Source of the DNA: Undaria pinnatifida
Taxonomy: Eukaryota; Sar; Phaeophyceae; Laminariales; Alariaceae
Assembly: GCA_012845835.1 (NCBI GenBank)
Contig: JABAKD010000014.1
Location: 2,410,501 to 2,474,500, forward strand
Reading direction: 5' to 3'
DNA length: 64,000 nucleotides
Positions 50,489-61,209 of the stretch are shown one piece after another; positions within the stretch are counted from its first letter, which is position 1, and every line of letters begins with the position of its first letter. The translations under genes and the position numbers were made by a program. The notes beneath the pieces were generated by a model, which was not told where the DNA came from, made no database searches, and saw nothing but the letters and a program-made list of their open reading frames with translations.

Positions 50489-51140
50489 TCACAAACGCAG
50501 CCCATGTCGCCGCACACGTGCTCGCTTCTGCTTCACCTTTAGCCGCAGTGCCTTGGGCTCTTTTCGCAGCACGGTCGGCGCGTCATGGAACATGCGCAAC
50601 ACCGGCTCCCAGGTGCTCTCCGTCTCCTCCTGTCCTTCCCAGGTCACCTCCACGCCGATCTTTGTCACCACCGAGCGCCCCGCAGTCGCGGCAATATTCT
50701 GCCGCTTTTCGCGGTAGGCGATTACGTTCTGGTGGGGGCTTCGCCGGCACCGCCTTTTTAACTGGCCGAAGCCGCAACGTGATAGACTCCACGCGCGCAT
50801 ATGGGTTGCCCAGCAACGCCCGACGGAAGACGTCAAAGTATGTGCGAAAAACGATATCGCGCAGCATCTTGGCACATTCCGGTGGTAAGCCGTGGTCAAC
50901 AGCGTCGTCGATCGCCGTCTCCAACGCACCCATATGCATCTCCACGTCGGAATTCTGGAACATCATAGTGGTTGAGACAGCAGCGTCAGTGTGAGGTCAT
51001 TGTCCACGTCACCTGGCGCGTCGCCGCCCAGCCGAACGCTGTGACCGCCATCGCCGCCCGCAACACAGCGCCAGCGTTGGGCTTGCCTACAGCACGAGCT
51101 GTAAACTCCATCCCAAGGCCGTCCTGACGCCCGTGTGCCT

Positions 51141-51896
51141 TCAGTACCAATGCCTTGAGCTGCGCCATGACGTCGATGCCGAGTTTCTCTCGCAGCGTCT
51201 TCTTCCCGATAATAACCACATCGCCTCCCCCAGGGAGCACAATGAACGGCATGGTAAACCGGAGGGTCCCCATGGATCTTCGATCGTTAAATGGGGCGGA
51301 CACGATTGAGTACATTCCTGGCCCAACGACGTCACTACACGCGCATGTCCAACAAATTCCTGCGTTAACGCGGTTTGCGTCATCTCCAGCTGTCCCCGCA
51401 GGGGCTCTAGCAGCTCCCCCGACATTGCTGTAATCCCTGAACCAGAATCCATGAGCACTTTGGCCTCAGCAGCCGCGGAAGCACACGGAACCGCAAGACG
51501 CCCCGTGACATGCTGCGTCAGCGCCTCCAAATGTGGTTCGGTGTCCACCGTATGCACACTCGCATCACCACAAGGACTGCAAGACCGAGGCATGCGCGTA
51601 CGGAATGGTGCTGGAACCCTCACGCCACTGCTGCGACGCGGGCGACGGCGGGTGCACCGGAACGGAGTGAAGGACTGGTGCTGCTGCGGCCCAGCGCTTT
51701 GGGGAACATGGCGTTGCAACGCGTCGGTGAACCCGGTATCCACTGGCACCACCTTCTCCCGCGGCGCGCGAATGTACACGTAGTCATCATCATGCCACGT
51801 AGACTCTTCAGGTGCAGATGGTTTGGTCTCCGTAACCACCGCGTTTGAATCGGTCTTGTACCCACTAGCTGGACGGGGGGTAGACGGGGTGACCAT
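51141..51896 (-). pseudogene. Gypsy-1 retropepsin-like protease region
   Basis: Contains VLMDSGSGITAMSGELLEPL with the DSG catalytic triad of retroviral-type aspartic proteases, then TALTQEFVGHARVVTSLGQE. N-terminal to it is a Pro/Arg-rich linker after the gag part (EESTWHDDDYVYIRAPREKV). Later parts of the frame are shifted compared with Gypsy-2. Confidence 0.65.
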
Positions 51897-51920
51897 CCCG
51901 GTAATCCTGCTTCGGGTATG

Positions 51921-52535
51921 CTAATTAAGCGGAACCGCTTGTAGACTGCTGCTGCTTGAGGGTCTGGCCGTGGCTCTGGCCATGAACGCCTTTCCCCGCC
52001 TCACCCTGCTGGCTTTGGGGCAACGCAACTGTTTGTAACCTTGCATGCCACGCCCACAACACTCGTTGTTGTCGTACCTACAGCTATCATACATACCAGC
52101 GGCCTTGGAACTCTCGCGTGGCTCGTGCTCGTCATGACCTCTTCCCTGCGGCTTGGTCCCCGCAGAAGCCACCGACCTAGCATCACGCCGCTTTAGCTTT
52201 TGCCGGCGTGAAGCATCGTTGGCTTCCATTACAGCTTGGCCCCGTTTCTGCTTGGCCACTATGTTGAACAGTGCGTCAGGATCATGCATTGCAAGATCGA
52301 ATCGAATCTTCTTTTCCACCTTGCGGCGAAACCCGAGCAGATCGATTATCGCTGCTATTGCCTTAACCAACACCTTGCCACGCTTTAGCGCGAATTGCCG
52401 ATCGTCGGGCTTCACCACCTGCGTGAGCCCGCTGTCAGCAAGGTATTTCCGCAGGGCGTGCTTTAGTATGAACACCCTTCTGTCTACCGTCCATATTCGG
52501 CACACGCAATATCTGGCGACAAAACTCCTCATCAT
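51921..52535 (-). pseudogene. Gypsy-1 gag C-terminal region
   Basis: Aligns with Gypsy-2 54240-54860: KVEKKIRFDLAMHDPDALFN matches, as does YDNNECCGRGMQGYKQLRC, a zinc knuckle in which a Cys and the His are changed. The nucleic-acid-binding function is probably lost. Confidence 0.6.
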
Positions 52536-53082
52536 TCGTCTGCTTCACACCAACCCCAGTAAACGCTTCGAGCCCTTATATTAGCACCTGCTCGGAGAGA
52601 TCAACCCCGGGCTTGCCATCGTAGAACTCATCAGTCACCATCATGTGGGTTGCCGAATGTACCAGCTCTTGCCTTCTCGAGCACCCGGTCTCCTCCATCT
52701 TGGTTTGGGATATGCATCTGCTGCTCGTACTTCCAGCAGGAAAAAAGAGATTCGCGCAAATCTTCGAAGATAATGACAACATCATCGCTCAACCTAGACG
52801 TTCTGTCTCCCCCGATCCTCACCTTACGCCTGGCTTCAGCCGACCACCAGCTCGACCTCCACCTCTAGTTACCCCTTTTTGCTTGACGGACTCCGCCAGC
52901 GCCCCGCGCTCGCGGTCCTCGTGCTGCTGCAGGATCGCCCGTTACTTTGGGCTGGTGTCCGACGCCCAACAACAAGCAAAGCATTGATTTCCTGCCTCCG
53001 AAAAGCAAATAGGTTACGTTTGGGAATAAAAATAACATACCCAATTATATTGAGTTGTACCGACTGGCGACCGCGGGTCCGG

Positions 53083-53309
53083 TGGTATCGGCTCCGAGGG
53101 CTTGTCCTCGTAGGCTTGGAGTACGTTTGTCCATAACGCAGTCGTTCGTTCGTTATTACATGGGGACGTCCCATGTCATCGGCGATGGACCTTCCCGTCT
53201 CTTGAACTAGAAACGCGAACAGCGAAGTTAGTGAAGCTCTTTGACTAATTGTGTCCAACTATTCATAGACGTACGGTGAAATTCCCGACGATACGGCCCC
53301 AGCGGTACA
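53083..53309 (-). repeat. Gypsy-1 5' LTR
   Basis: On the - strand it begins TGTACCGCTGGGGCCGTATC and ends CGATACCA. It matches the LTRs at 49802-50036 (same orientation) and 53453-53691 (opposite orientation). Confidence 0.7.
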
Positions 53310-53452
53310 CAATGATGGTACCAAAACCGCGCTCTGCGATAGAATTTGCTTGAGGGGTGTACAGTGCGTTGGTCTCGATCAGGATTCTAAGTGACGCTGC
53401 CAGCGGTTAAACCCTTCCCTTCACCCCCCCCAGCACATCTAATCTTGTCAAT

Positions 53453-53691
53453 TGTACCGCTGTGGTCGTATCATTGAGCATTTTACCGTACATACAATTC
53501 ATTGATCTGTTTTGTCAGGGAGTTCAATTGTCACTATTGGCGTTTCTCGTGAGCTCTTGAGATCTTGAGATACAAACAGGAAGATCCATGGTCCATGGCG
53601 TGGCACTTCCCCGTGTGATAACGAACGAACTATTGCATCATGGACAAACGCACTCCGAGCCTACGAGGGGAAGTCCTCGGAGCGAATACCA
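53453..53691 (+). repeat. Gypsy-2 5' LTR
   Basis: Begins TGTACCGCTGTGGTCGTATC and ends GAATACCA; the inverted counterpart of 53083-53309. Confidence 0.65.
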
Positions 53692-54510
53692 CCGGGTCCG
53701 CGCTCGCGCGAGTTGGTACGATTCAATTTAATTGGGTACGTTCTGCTTACTGGCGAAAACGTGACCAATTTGCTTTTCGGAGGCCGGAAAGCGGTGTTTT
53801 GCGTGCTGGTGTGGGACACCAGCCGAAAGCAATGGAAGGCCCTACAGCAGCAAGAGGAGTGCGAGCGCAGGGCGCTGGCGGAGTCCATTCTGCAATTTGG
53901 GGCAACCCGAGAGGTGGCGGTCGAGCCGGCGGCCGGCTGAAGCCAGAAGTCAAGGTGACGATAGGAGGAGACAGGCCACCTGGGTTGGGCGGTGATGTTG
54001 TTACCTTCGAAGACATGCGCAGATTTATTGTTGCTTACTCGGAGTACGAGCAGCAGATGCATATCACAAACCAAGGTGGAGGAGATCGGGTGCTCGCAGG
54101 GAGGCGAGAGCTGGTAGATTCGACGACCCAAATGATGGTGGCTGATGAGTTCCACGATGGCATGCGCTGGGTCCACCTCTCGGAGGAGGAGCTAATGCAA
54201 GGGCTCAAAAGGTTTGCTGGCGTTGATATGCAGCAGACGCGTGATGAGGGTTTTTGCCGTCAGATATTCCGTGTGCTGAAGATGGATGCGAGCGTGCCGG
54301 TAGGTAGCAGGGTGCTCATGCAAAAAACGTGCCCTGCGGAAATACCTTGCTGACAGCGGGCTCACCGAGGTGGTGAGGCCCGACGGTCGGCAGTACACGC
54401 GAAAAGCATGGCAAGGTGCTGGTTGAGGAAATAGCGGCGGGAATCGAGTCACTCGACTTCCGCCGCAAGGTGGGGAACAATATTCGTTTTGATCGCATGA
54501 CCCTGACACG

Positions 54511-55509
54511 TTGTTCAACATTATTGCCAGGCAGCAAGGGGACCAAGCCGTAATTGGGGCCAATGATGGTGAACGTCGGCAAACAGCAAAGCGGCGTGGC
54601 GCTAGGTCGATGGCTGCTGCGGGGACCAAGCCGCAGGGAAGAGCTGCTGACGAACACGACTCACGCGAGAATGCCAAGGCTGCTGGTGTAAAAGCAGAGT
54701 GCAATCGTCGGTACGACAACAACGAGTGTTTCGTATGCGCCAACCAGGGACACAAGCAGTGGGACTGCCACCAAAGCCAGCAGGGTAAGGTGGGGAAAGG
54801 AATCCATGGCCAGAGCCACGGCCAGACCGCTATACAGCAGCAGCAGTCCACAAGCGGTCCCGATCAGCATACCCAGAGCAAGACAACCGGGATGGCCCCT
54901 GCGTCGCTCGAGCTAGTGCGTACAAGACCGCCTCAAAAGCGGTGGTTACGGAGACCGAACCTGCTGTGCCTGAGCTATCTACGCAGAATGATGACGACTA
55001 CGTGTACCTTCGCGTGCCGCGGGAAAGGATGGCGCCAGTGGGTTATGGGCTCACCGAGACGGTGCAGTACCAGGTGTCCCAGAGCGCTGGGCCACAGAAT
55101 GCAGCGCCAGTTTTTCACTCCATTCCGGTGCAGCTGCCAGCACCCGCGTCGCAGCAGTCGAATGGTGATTCCAGCACAATTTCATACGCACGTGTCTCGG
55201 TCTTACAGCCGGGTGGAAGTGGTGATACGAGCGTGGATACGGTGGAGACCGAACCGCATGGAGGCCCTGACGCAGCATGTCGCAGGGCGTCTCGCGGTTC
55301 CCGGCGCTTCTGCGGCTACTGAGATTAAGCTGCTGATGGATTCTGGTTCAGGCATTACAGCTATGTCGGAGGAGCTGGTAGAGGCCCTGCCGGGACAGCC
55401 GTGGACGACTCAAACCGCGTTAACGCAGGTGTTTGTTGGGCATGCGCGTGTGGTGACGTCGTTGGACCAGGAGTGTGACAGTGAGACGCAACCTTGTCCG
55501 CTCCACTAA
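54511..55509 (+). pseudogene. Gypsy-2 gag C-terminus, zinc knuckle and protease frame
   Basis: Open for 332 codons. The knuckle ECFVCANQGHKQWDC fits C-x2-C-x4-H-x4-C near residue 75. DSGSG near residue 275 is the retropepsin active-site triplet. A linker with QDGT-type low complexity separates them. It is the best-preserved coding segment of the family here, yet gag upstream and RT downstream are in other frames. Confidence 0.7.
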
Positions 55510-56220
55510 AAAATCGAAGCACCATGAGGACCAGTCCGGTTTACTATGCCGTTTATCGTGCGCCCAGGGGGAGGCGATGTGGTTTTCATCAGGCAGAAAA
55601 CGCTGGGAGAGAAACTCGGCATCGACGTCATGGCGCAGCTCAAGGCATCCTGTACTGAAGGCACACGGGTGTCAAGATGACGCTGGGATGGAGTTTACAG
55701 CTCTTGTTGTGGACGAGCCTAACTCTGGTGCTGTGTTGCGGACGGCGATGGCTGTCACGGTATTCGGCTGTCACGGCTGGGTGGCGACGCGTCAGGTGAC
55801 GTGGACGATGAGGTCGCACTGACGATGCTGTCTCAACGACCCATGATGTTCCAGGATTCCGAGGTGGAGATGCAAGATCGTGTGGGCGCGTTGGAGACGG
55901 CGGTCAATGATGCTGTTGACCATGACTTGCCGTCGGAATGTACCAAGATATTGCGCGATACCGTTTTTCGCACCCACCTTGATGTGTTCCATGGAGCATT
56001 GATGGGTGATCCACCTGCGCGCGTGGAGCCCATGACGGTGCGGCTTCAGCCAGGTGCAAGGACGGTGCGAGCGAAGCTGCGTGCATCCCCGCCAGCCGAG
56101 GCGCCTTGGCTGCACGAGCACATGGCCAACTTGGAAACAGCCGGGATGGTGTTTCGGAACCCGCAGGTGATCTACGCAAGCGTGGCGATGGCAATTTCCT
56201 AGGGATCTAACTCTTACCGC

Positions 56221-56538
56221 ATGGCCACGGACTATCGGGTCGTCAACGACACGATCGAACCGGCGGCTATGCCCATGCCAAACCTGGAAGACGAAGCGTC
56301 TCTTTTCGCGGGCGCGACCGCATGGTGCACGCTGGATATGCTGCACGGCTACTACCGGCAGGTGCCACTGAGTGAGGATGCCCAGGGGATGTTCACCATG
56401 GTCACTCCGGAGGGGTTGTTCACGCCGCGTCGTGTTCCGCCGGGGGTGCTGAACTCTACCGGATTCGCCTTACCTCGAATGGTCGCCTTGTTCATGTCGC
56501 CATATATAGGCCCCATTACTGTGCCATGTACACTCTAA
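56221..56538 (+). pseudogene. Gypsy-2 reverse transcriptase N-terminal fragment
   Basis: Covers the fingers and part of the palm of a Ty3/gypsy RT: DYRVVND, LDMLHGYYRQVPL (first catalytic Asp of the LD motif), RVPPGVLNSTGFALPRMV. The YVDD box and everything after it are missing; the sequence beyond 56540 is unrelated. Confidence 0.75.
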
Positions 56539-56539
56539 A

Positions 56540-57180
56540 CCTGTCGGGACGCCTGTCGGCGTTGCAGCTGCAGTAGAGCATGGAGTAGTAGCAGTTGGCG
56601 CCGAGCAGAGGTTGGGGTAGAGAAAAAAAAACAGAGTGAATTGGTCTCCCACAGCACAGGCGTCGAAGCTGCCTGTACTGACGGTTTCATTTCCTAGTAA
56701 TCCGCCTGTCCATATAGCGCGACACCCAAACGTATCCTATTGAGTCACTGGTGCTTGTTGTATTATAAATATCCTGGCAAAACCCTCCAAGGGAGAATGA
56801 ACGTTACATTTGCGCCACAAAGAAAGCTATTCAGCATGAATGCTCCCAGCAGCAAAAGCGCCCCAAAAAGCTTTTCGCCGCCCCAGAATATAAATCGCCT
56901 GCGGCGAGATGGACTCAATTCCTGTTTGTTTGTGTTTTCACGGTGAAAAATGGCGCGGAGCTCGAAAAGGGGTGATGTTGTAATATGCAGCAAAGCAACG
57001 CTTTATATATGTAGCCTGCCTCAAAAAGCTTTTCGCCGACCCGAAAAAACGACTGCGGCGAAATAAACCCAATTCCAGCATTATTTTTGTCACGGCGAAA
57101 ATTAGCGCGGCGCTCAAAAACGGATGTTGATATAATAATAAATAATTACCTATATCCTTAATGATGAGAACACACAGCTC
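56540..57180. repeat. Tandem duplication, ~165 bp, otherwise no gene
   Basis: AAAAAGCTTTTCGCCG occurs at 56866 and 57025, each followed by TGCGGCGA(G/A)AT, CAATTCC and CACGG(T/C)GAAAA in order. Confidence 0.65.
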
Positions 57181-57181
57181 G

Positions 57182-57262
57182 TAATACGCGCGATCGGAGT
57201 ATCACACACAGCTTGCAAAGATGAGTTTCGACGAAATCTTCGATCTCACAGCTGGAGTGTGT
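57182..57262 (+). repeat. MSFDEIF repeat, copy with intact peptide start
   Basis: GTAATACGCGCGATCGGAGT, ATCACACACAGCTTGCAAAG, then ATG opening MSFDEIFDLTAGVCFHFI and a stop. Related copies lie at 27960-28060 (decayed), 59265-59330 and 59835-59990. Confidence 0.6.
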
Positions 57263-57299
57263 TTTCATTTTATATAACATTATAATAAGATCAAGGGGC

Positions 57300-57770
57300 T
57301 GCTACAGACACAGGCAACCCTTTGCTGATTTCTCTACTAGGAAGGTCTTACCTTGGTCACTCACTTGTGCTAGAAAAGCTCTTGTCTTAGTGCCACACAC
57401 GGCACGGACGAACTGAATAGCGTTCAATTCCGCGAGGCAAAAGCGTCATCCCCTTTTCCCTATACGCACATGCCTTCAAAAGCATGTGAAACCCTTTTAT
57501 ATCCAGCCGTATCCCATATATTACTCCTTGTTAGTCTTCAGGGGAATACCATAACACTAGCCCACCCTGATGAGCCGTATATGCAGAAAAATCGAAGGTT
57601 CTTGGAAACACCGGTTCCACCTCTACCTTGCGAGGCTACGAAGCCTCAGGGAAAATGCTACAGCAGAAAACCACAAACGAAGAACGGAAGACGGAAAAAA
57701 GGGTACAGAACACGCCAGCGAATGGCGGGATCGACAGCCGCGAGAGCGATCACTTCCGCAGATTCGCAAG
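57300..57770 (-). repeat. Dispersed family R2, inverted copy
   Basis: On the - strand it matches 62990-63475: TAGTGTTATGGTATTCCCCT, TTTCACATGCTTTTGAAGGC and AGTGAGTGACCAAGGT occur in the same order, as does the CTGTAGCATTTTCCC/TTCTTCCGTT region. Another partial copy is at 61715-61985. Confidence 0.6.
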
Positions 57771-58140
57771 GGAAACGGGGGCAGACAAAAAAAGGGAAAA
57801 CGGGAACTATTCAGAAAAATGGAAACAATAACAAAATGCGAAAGCGCTGGGGTCGAAGGCTGAAGGGTCAAAAACCTCGCGAGCAAACCCCCAAGCGGTC
57901 GCAAAAACGTACGTGAACGCGCTACGTACGAAACCCAACTCGCGCGCGCGGAATGGACATCGTGCCTCACCCTGCGGGGGTGAGGTCAAAACCGGGCGGA
58001 AAATTACCAGAAAAATACCCCCAGGAAAATTGAATAAAAAGCCCAGAAGAAAAACGAATGTCCCTCGAAGAAGCAAAATTCGAAACCGGGAAAACCGGAT
58101 CAAAGTACTCGAGGGCAGTGGCGGCCTGAACGTCAACTAG
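57771..58140. other. No gene seen
   Basis: A/G-rich DNA; Lys/Arg-rich frames on the + strand (for example PRRKTNVPRRSKIRNRENRI) reflect composition. Confidence 0.4.
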
Positions 58141-58189
58141 CCACGTCCGCGCCTCGAGATTAATCTACGGTACTTTTAATCCCGTGTGC

Positions 58190-58400
58190 AAGTGATCTAC
58201 CCCGACGGAGTTGAGGGACACCAGGAACTTTGAACACCTCCTGTCGACGTCGTGTAGTGAGCCGGAGAGAGCGGAAGCTTGATCGGTCCCGGGTGGTCTA
58301 GAAAACGTACCAAATATTCCCCGTCGATGGATGTGCGAGAAGAAAACAGCGCTTGATACACTACTCGTATAAATAGCATCAAAGTAAAGCAACCTCACGT
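58190..58400 (-). pseudogene. Second copy of the retroelement C-terminal block
   Basis: On the - strand RTSIDGEYLVRFLDHPGPIK, LPLSPAHYTTSTGG and SSWCPSTPSG match the block at 28900-29010. Only about 60 codons remain. Confidence 0.5.
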
Positions 58401-58499
58401 AGTGAGAACAAGTTTTCCTTGCATCCACCTCGTAGTTTATCTTTGGAATATTGGGCATCTGCATGCCACACGCAGGTAGTTTTTTTTTGCTATCATCCA

Positions 58500-58660
58500 C
58501 CTCCGTTCCCTGCCACCATCATCACCACCACCACCACCACCATACACACACCCCTTCCCCGCCGCCCCATCAACCCCCCCCCCCCCCCCCGACACACACG
58601 CACACAACCCCCCCCCCCGCCCCCCCCCCTTCCCCGCCGCCCCACCTAAAATAAAAATCT
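58500..58660. repeat. (CAC)n and C-rich low-complexity stretch
   Basis: CATCATCACCACCACCACCA-type triplets followed by C runs of 10-18 bases; it produces His- and Pro-rich frames. Confidence 0.9.
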
Positions 58661-58784
58661 GCCAAAGAAATAAACACTACCAGACAGATGATATCACCTT
58701 ACTACCTTTCCAGCCATCCATGCCGTGGCTCCAATTCATGTATTATAACCTTTCCCCCCCCGCCCCCTTCTTCCCCGCTACCCG

Positions 58785-59815
58785 CACCATCGCCTAGACC
58801 TAGCACCACACGTATAATTAGTGCCTACCAGGTATACATTTATGCGACCTAAAGCGGTTGGAATTCCCTCCCCCCCCCCTGAGTTTCACCCCCGCCCCTC
58901 GCCCCCCCTTCGAAAACTCCGGGATATAATAAACTGATGCATTATTTCCGCGACCGTCAGATTTGTCCCCTTAAGGGCCCTTAAGGGGTTCCTGGTTTCC
59001 GCGCACAGGTTGAGCTGCCCCCTACCCCAGCTCCCCCCTCCTTTGCAACCCCACCGCCCCCCCGCCCTCGCCCCCCACACGCTTAAAAACTCCGTCCTCC
59101 CCTAACCGGTTATACGACTTACAGGATATTCTTGATAAACTAATAATTCATTTCCTTCCACAGCTGTCACATTTTTCTCCCGTCAAAAATTGGTTTTATA
59201 GTTTCCACGCACAGATTGGTTAAAATCACCCTGTTGACCCTGGTACAAGTTACACTGTAGTTCCAAGGGGAGAAGATGAGTTTCGATGAAATCTTCGATC
59301 TCACAGCTGGAGGATTGTATTGTTGGCTTTATCATGTCATGCTTGCAAAGATGTTGTCAAAGCTCATGTTTGCAAGCTGTGTGTGATACTCCGGTCGCGT
59401 ATATGTCATAGCTCCAATTCTAGCCATCCATGCCGAAGCTCCAACTCATCCCCCCCCCGCCCCCCGCCCCAACGCCCCCCCAAAGGCCCCGCCTTCCCCA
59501 CCACCCGCACCATCGCCTAGACCTAGCACCACGTGTATAACAAGTCCCTACATCAATGCGCTAAAGCTGTTGGAAATCCCCTCCCCCCCACGAAAAAAAA
59601 ACACCCCTTCGAACACTCCGCCCTCTCCTCACTGGTTGTACGACTTACAGGATACACTTGACGAATTGATGATGATGCATTTTCTTCCACAGCTGTCAGA
59701 TGTTGTCCCCCTCAAGAACGGGTTTTTTAGTTTCCGCGCACAGACTGACTAACTTCACCCTGTTGACCCGGGTACAAGCTACACTGTAGTTCCAAGGGGA
59801 GTCGCCGACCTACCG
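58785..59815. repeat. Segmental tandem repeat, three diverged copies
   Basis: Copies near 58785-59060, 59085-59275 and 59505-59805 share TAAAGC(G/T)GTTGGAA, CGACTTACAGGATA, TTCCACAGCTGTCA, GTTTCC(G/A)CGCACAGA and TACACTGTAGTTCCAAGGGG in order. The first copy contains a 22-base perfect palindrome centred on GGGCCC at 58968-58989. The last two copies lead into MSFDEIF-family sequence. Confidence 0.7.
59265..59400 (+). repeat. MSFDEIF repeat, second copy with intact peptide start
   Basis: ATG at 59277 opens MSFDEIFDLTAGGLYCWLYH and runs 36 codons. A reversed remnant of the upstream motif (GTGTGATACTCCGGTCGCGT) lies at 59382, so the copy is rearranged. Confidence 0.5.
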
Positions 59816-59819
59816 TATA

Positions 59820-59992
59820 CTTAATGAGGACACACACCCAGTAATACGCGCGATCGGAGTATCACACACAGCTTGCTATATCCTTAATGAGGACACACAA
59901 CCCGTAATACGCGCGATCGGAGCATCACACACACCTTGCAAATATGAGTTTCGACAAAGTCTTCGACCTCACAGCTGGAGTGCATATATTAT
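59820..59992 (+). repeat. MSFDEIF repeat, duplicated upstream motif plus coding start
   Basis: The motif GTAATACGCGCGATCGGAG occurs twice (59838 and 59900, 62 bp apart). The second leads to ATG at 59945 and MSFDKVFDLTAGVHILYI. Confidence 0.6.
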
Positions 59993-59999
59993 ATATATA

Positions 60000-60950
60000 T
60001 ATATATATTTTAAAATGCAATTGCCTCCGGAGGATGGTGCCCTGCGTGCAGTTCCGACGAGGAAAGATGTGCGCCGAACGCTTTTCACCACCTATGCACC
60101 TATGATCATACATCTTATCTGTCCATTTATACATTTCTTTCTATCTACAAGTAATTCTGATACGGAGCAATAATGATACTATTAGTACTATTAACATGCT
60201 AATAATGCCGCAGTGGGGGGCTCCCAACAGTGCCGGCATGTGCCAGCCCAACATGCCGTCACTATTCAGAGCATCGATCTGCGATATTGGGAATAATAGG
60301 GTTACCACCATTTAGACTATAGTAGTTACTACAACTGTTAACATCAGCAGTATAAATATGTTATTATGGGAACTTCCAGTCGTGCCCAGCGATTTCTCCG
60401 GCGCCAAAGAGGTAATAAGTGTAATACCTGGTAGCGCACTACGATGCTGCTGACGTGGTGCTACTCGAGCCGTTACACGGAAACGACATTCAACCGGACA
60501 ACCGGCACGAACGAGTGGGAGCTCCAAGCCCCCAGTGCACTACAAGTATCCTAAGCTACCAGCTGTCCTCGTAGTAGTAGTAGTAGTAGTAGTAGTAGTA
60601 TGTAATAGTATCAAGGTTTTGTGTGGTCAAATGTGCTGCTGTTAAGATAAGCTAGTGCTGCAGCAATCAGGTGGTGGTGGTTATCTCGGTACAGCAGTAG
60701 TGGTGGGGGCTATATAAGCCGTAGCATGATTGACTATGTGTATGCCTGGCGTAGGATGGCTCACGGGGAGACTGCTCTCGGTATCAAACGAGGGACCATC
60801 AGGCGGGGGAGAAGAGATACGTACGAAGTAAAAAAGTACACGTACCATCGTTCACTGAAGTAGATGGGGAGATGTACGAAATAAAGTGGACCAAAAGATA
60901 GATGTAGACACGCACACACGAAGGTGACCACTCACTTCTGAATTTGCGCA
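60000..60950. other. No gene seen; microsatellites
   Basis: (AT)n near 59988-60008 and ten GTA units at 60571-60600. Short CCGG motifs near 60220 resemble others at 12540 and 15300. No supported frame. Confidence 0.4.
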
Positions 60951-60952
60951 AC

Positions 60953-61206
<254 letters not shown>

Positions 61207-61209
61207 ATA

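Larger units (their letters stand above)
49802..53309 (-). mobile_element. Gypsy-1: LTR-bounded, internally deleted Ty3/gypsy-like element
   Basis: LTRs at 53083-53309 and 49802-~50036 are alignable along their length, with TG...CA ends. Between them, in - order: gag-like frames (52869-53258, 52576-52785 with RRQELVHSATHMMVTDEFYD, 51921-52535), a protease frame (51141-51896) and a segment before the RT (50966-50489). The zinc knuckle is degenerate. RT, RNase H and integrase are missing: coding similarity stops at about 50490 and unrelated sequence runs to the 3' LTR. It is therefore non-autonomous. It interrupts the Copia-2 integrase. Confidence 0.75.
45916..53452 (-). pseudogene. Copia-2: nested, decayed Ty1/copia element (composite span)
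   Basis: Pieces in - strand order: integrase ETNALYTPQANSIAERGFG (53452-53310); interrupted by Gypsy-1 (53309-49802); integrase GIPRSLLLGAPHVPEILWRE then ASVYIRNHTRTDVLGGKAPL (49785-49518) and YTVRMQYSTHPTYRL; interrupted by a foldback element (49425-48038); linker; RT with HDVFEWVHPPQGVQ, LRQLDVTTIFQQA, IYAIPPKGFECQEEQ, VWLYGLRLPPRGWWCSMHTY and LLLLYVDDISLSGSDNE (47620-47013); RNase H with GAPADWKSVKRTNVAASALE (46375-46053) and FQKVGILTKSLGALPF (45916-46040). The catalytic YVDD is intact, but frames change several times. Copia-1 is a different lineage. Confidence 0.75.
53453..56538 (+). mobile_element. Gypsy-2: Ty3/gypsy-like element, head-to-head with Gypsy-1, truncated in RT
   Basis: Starts with an LTR (53453-53691). 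Gag frames follow: 53640-54353 with MRRFIVAYSEYEQQMHITNQ and QMMVADEFHDGMRWVHLSEE, then 54511-55509 with a CCHC knuckle (ECFVCANQGHKQWDC) and a protease (LLMDSGSGITAMSEELVEAL). 55801-56202 holds the region before RT (LPSECTKILRDTVFRTHLDV and ETAGMVFRNPQVIYASVAMA), and 56221-56538 the RT N-terminus (MATDYRVVNDTIEPAAMPMP, TLDMLHGYYRQVPLSEDAQG, MFTMVTPEGLFTPRRVPPGV). It breaks off before the YVDD motif, and no 3' LTR is found. Frames shift between domains. Confidence 0.8.

Noticed and set aside
53083..53691. A single large inverted duplication of a Gypsy element
   Set aside because: The spacer is Copia-2 integrase sequence and the two copies are truncated differently, so separate insertions are likelier.
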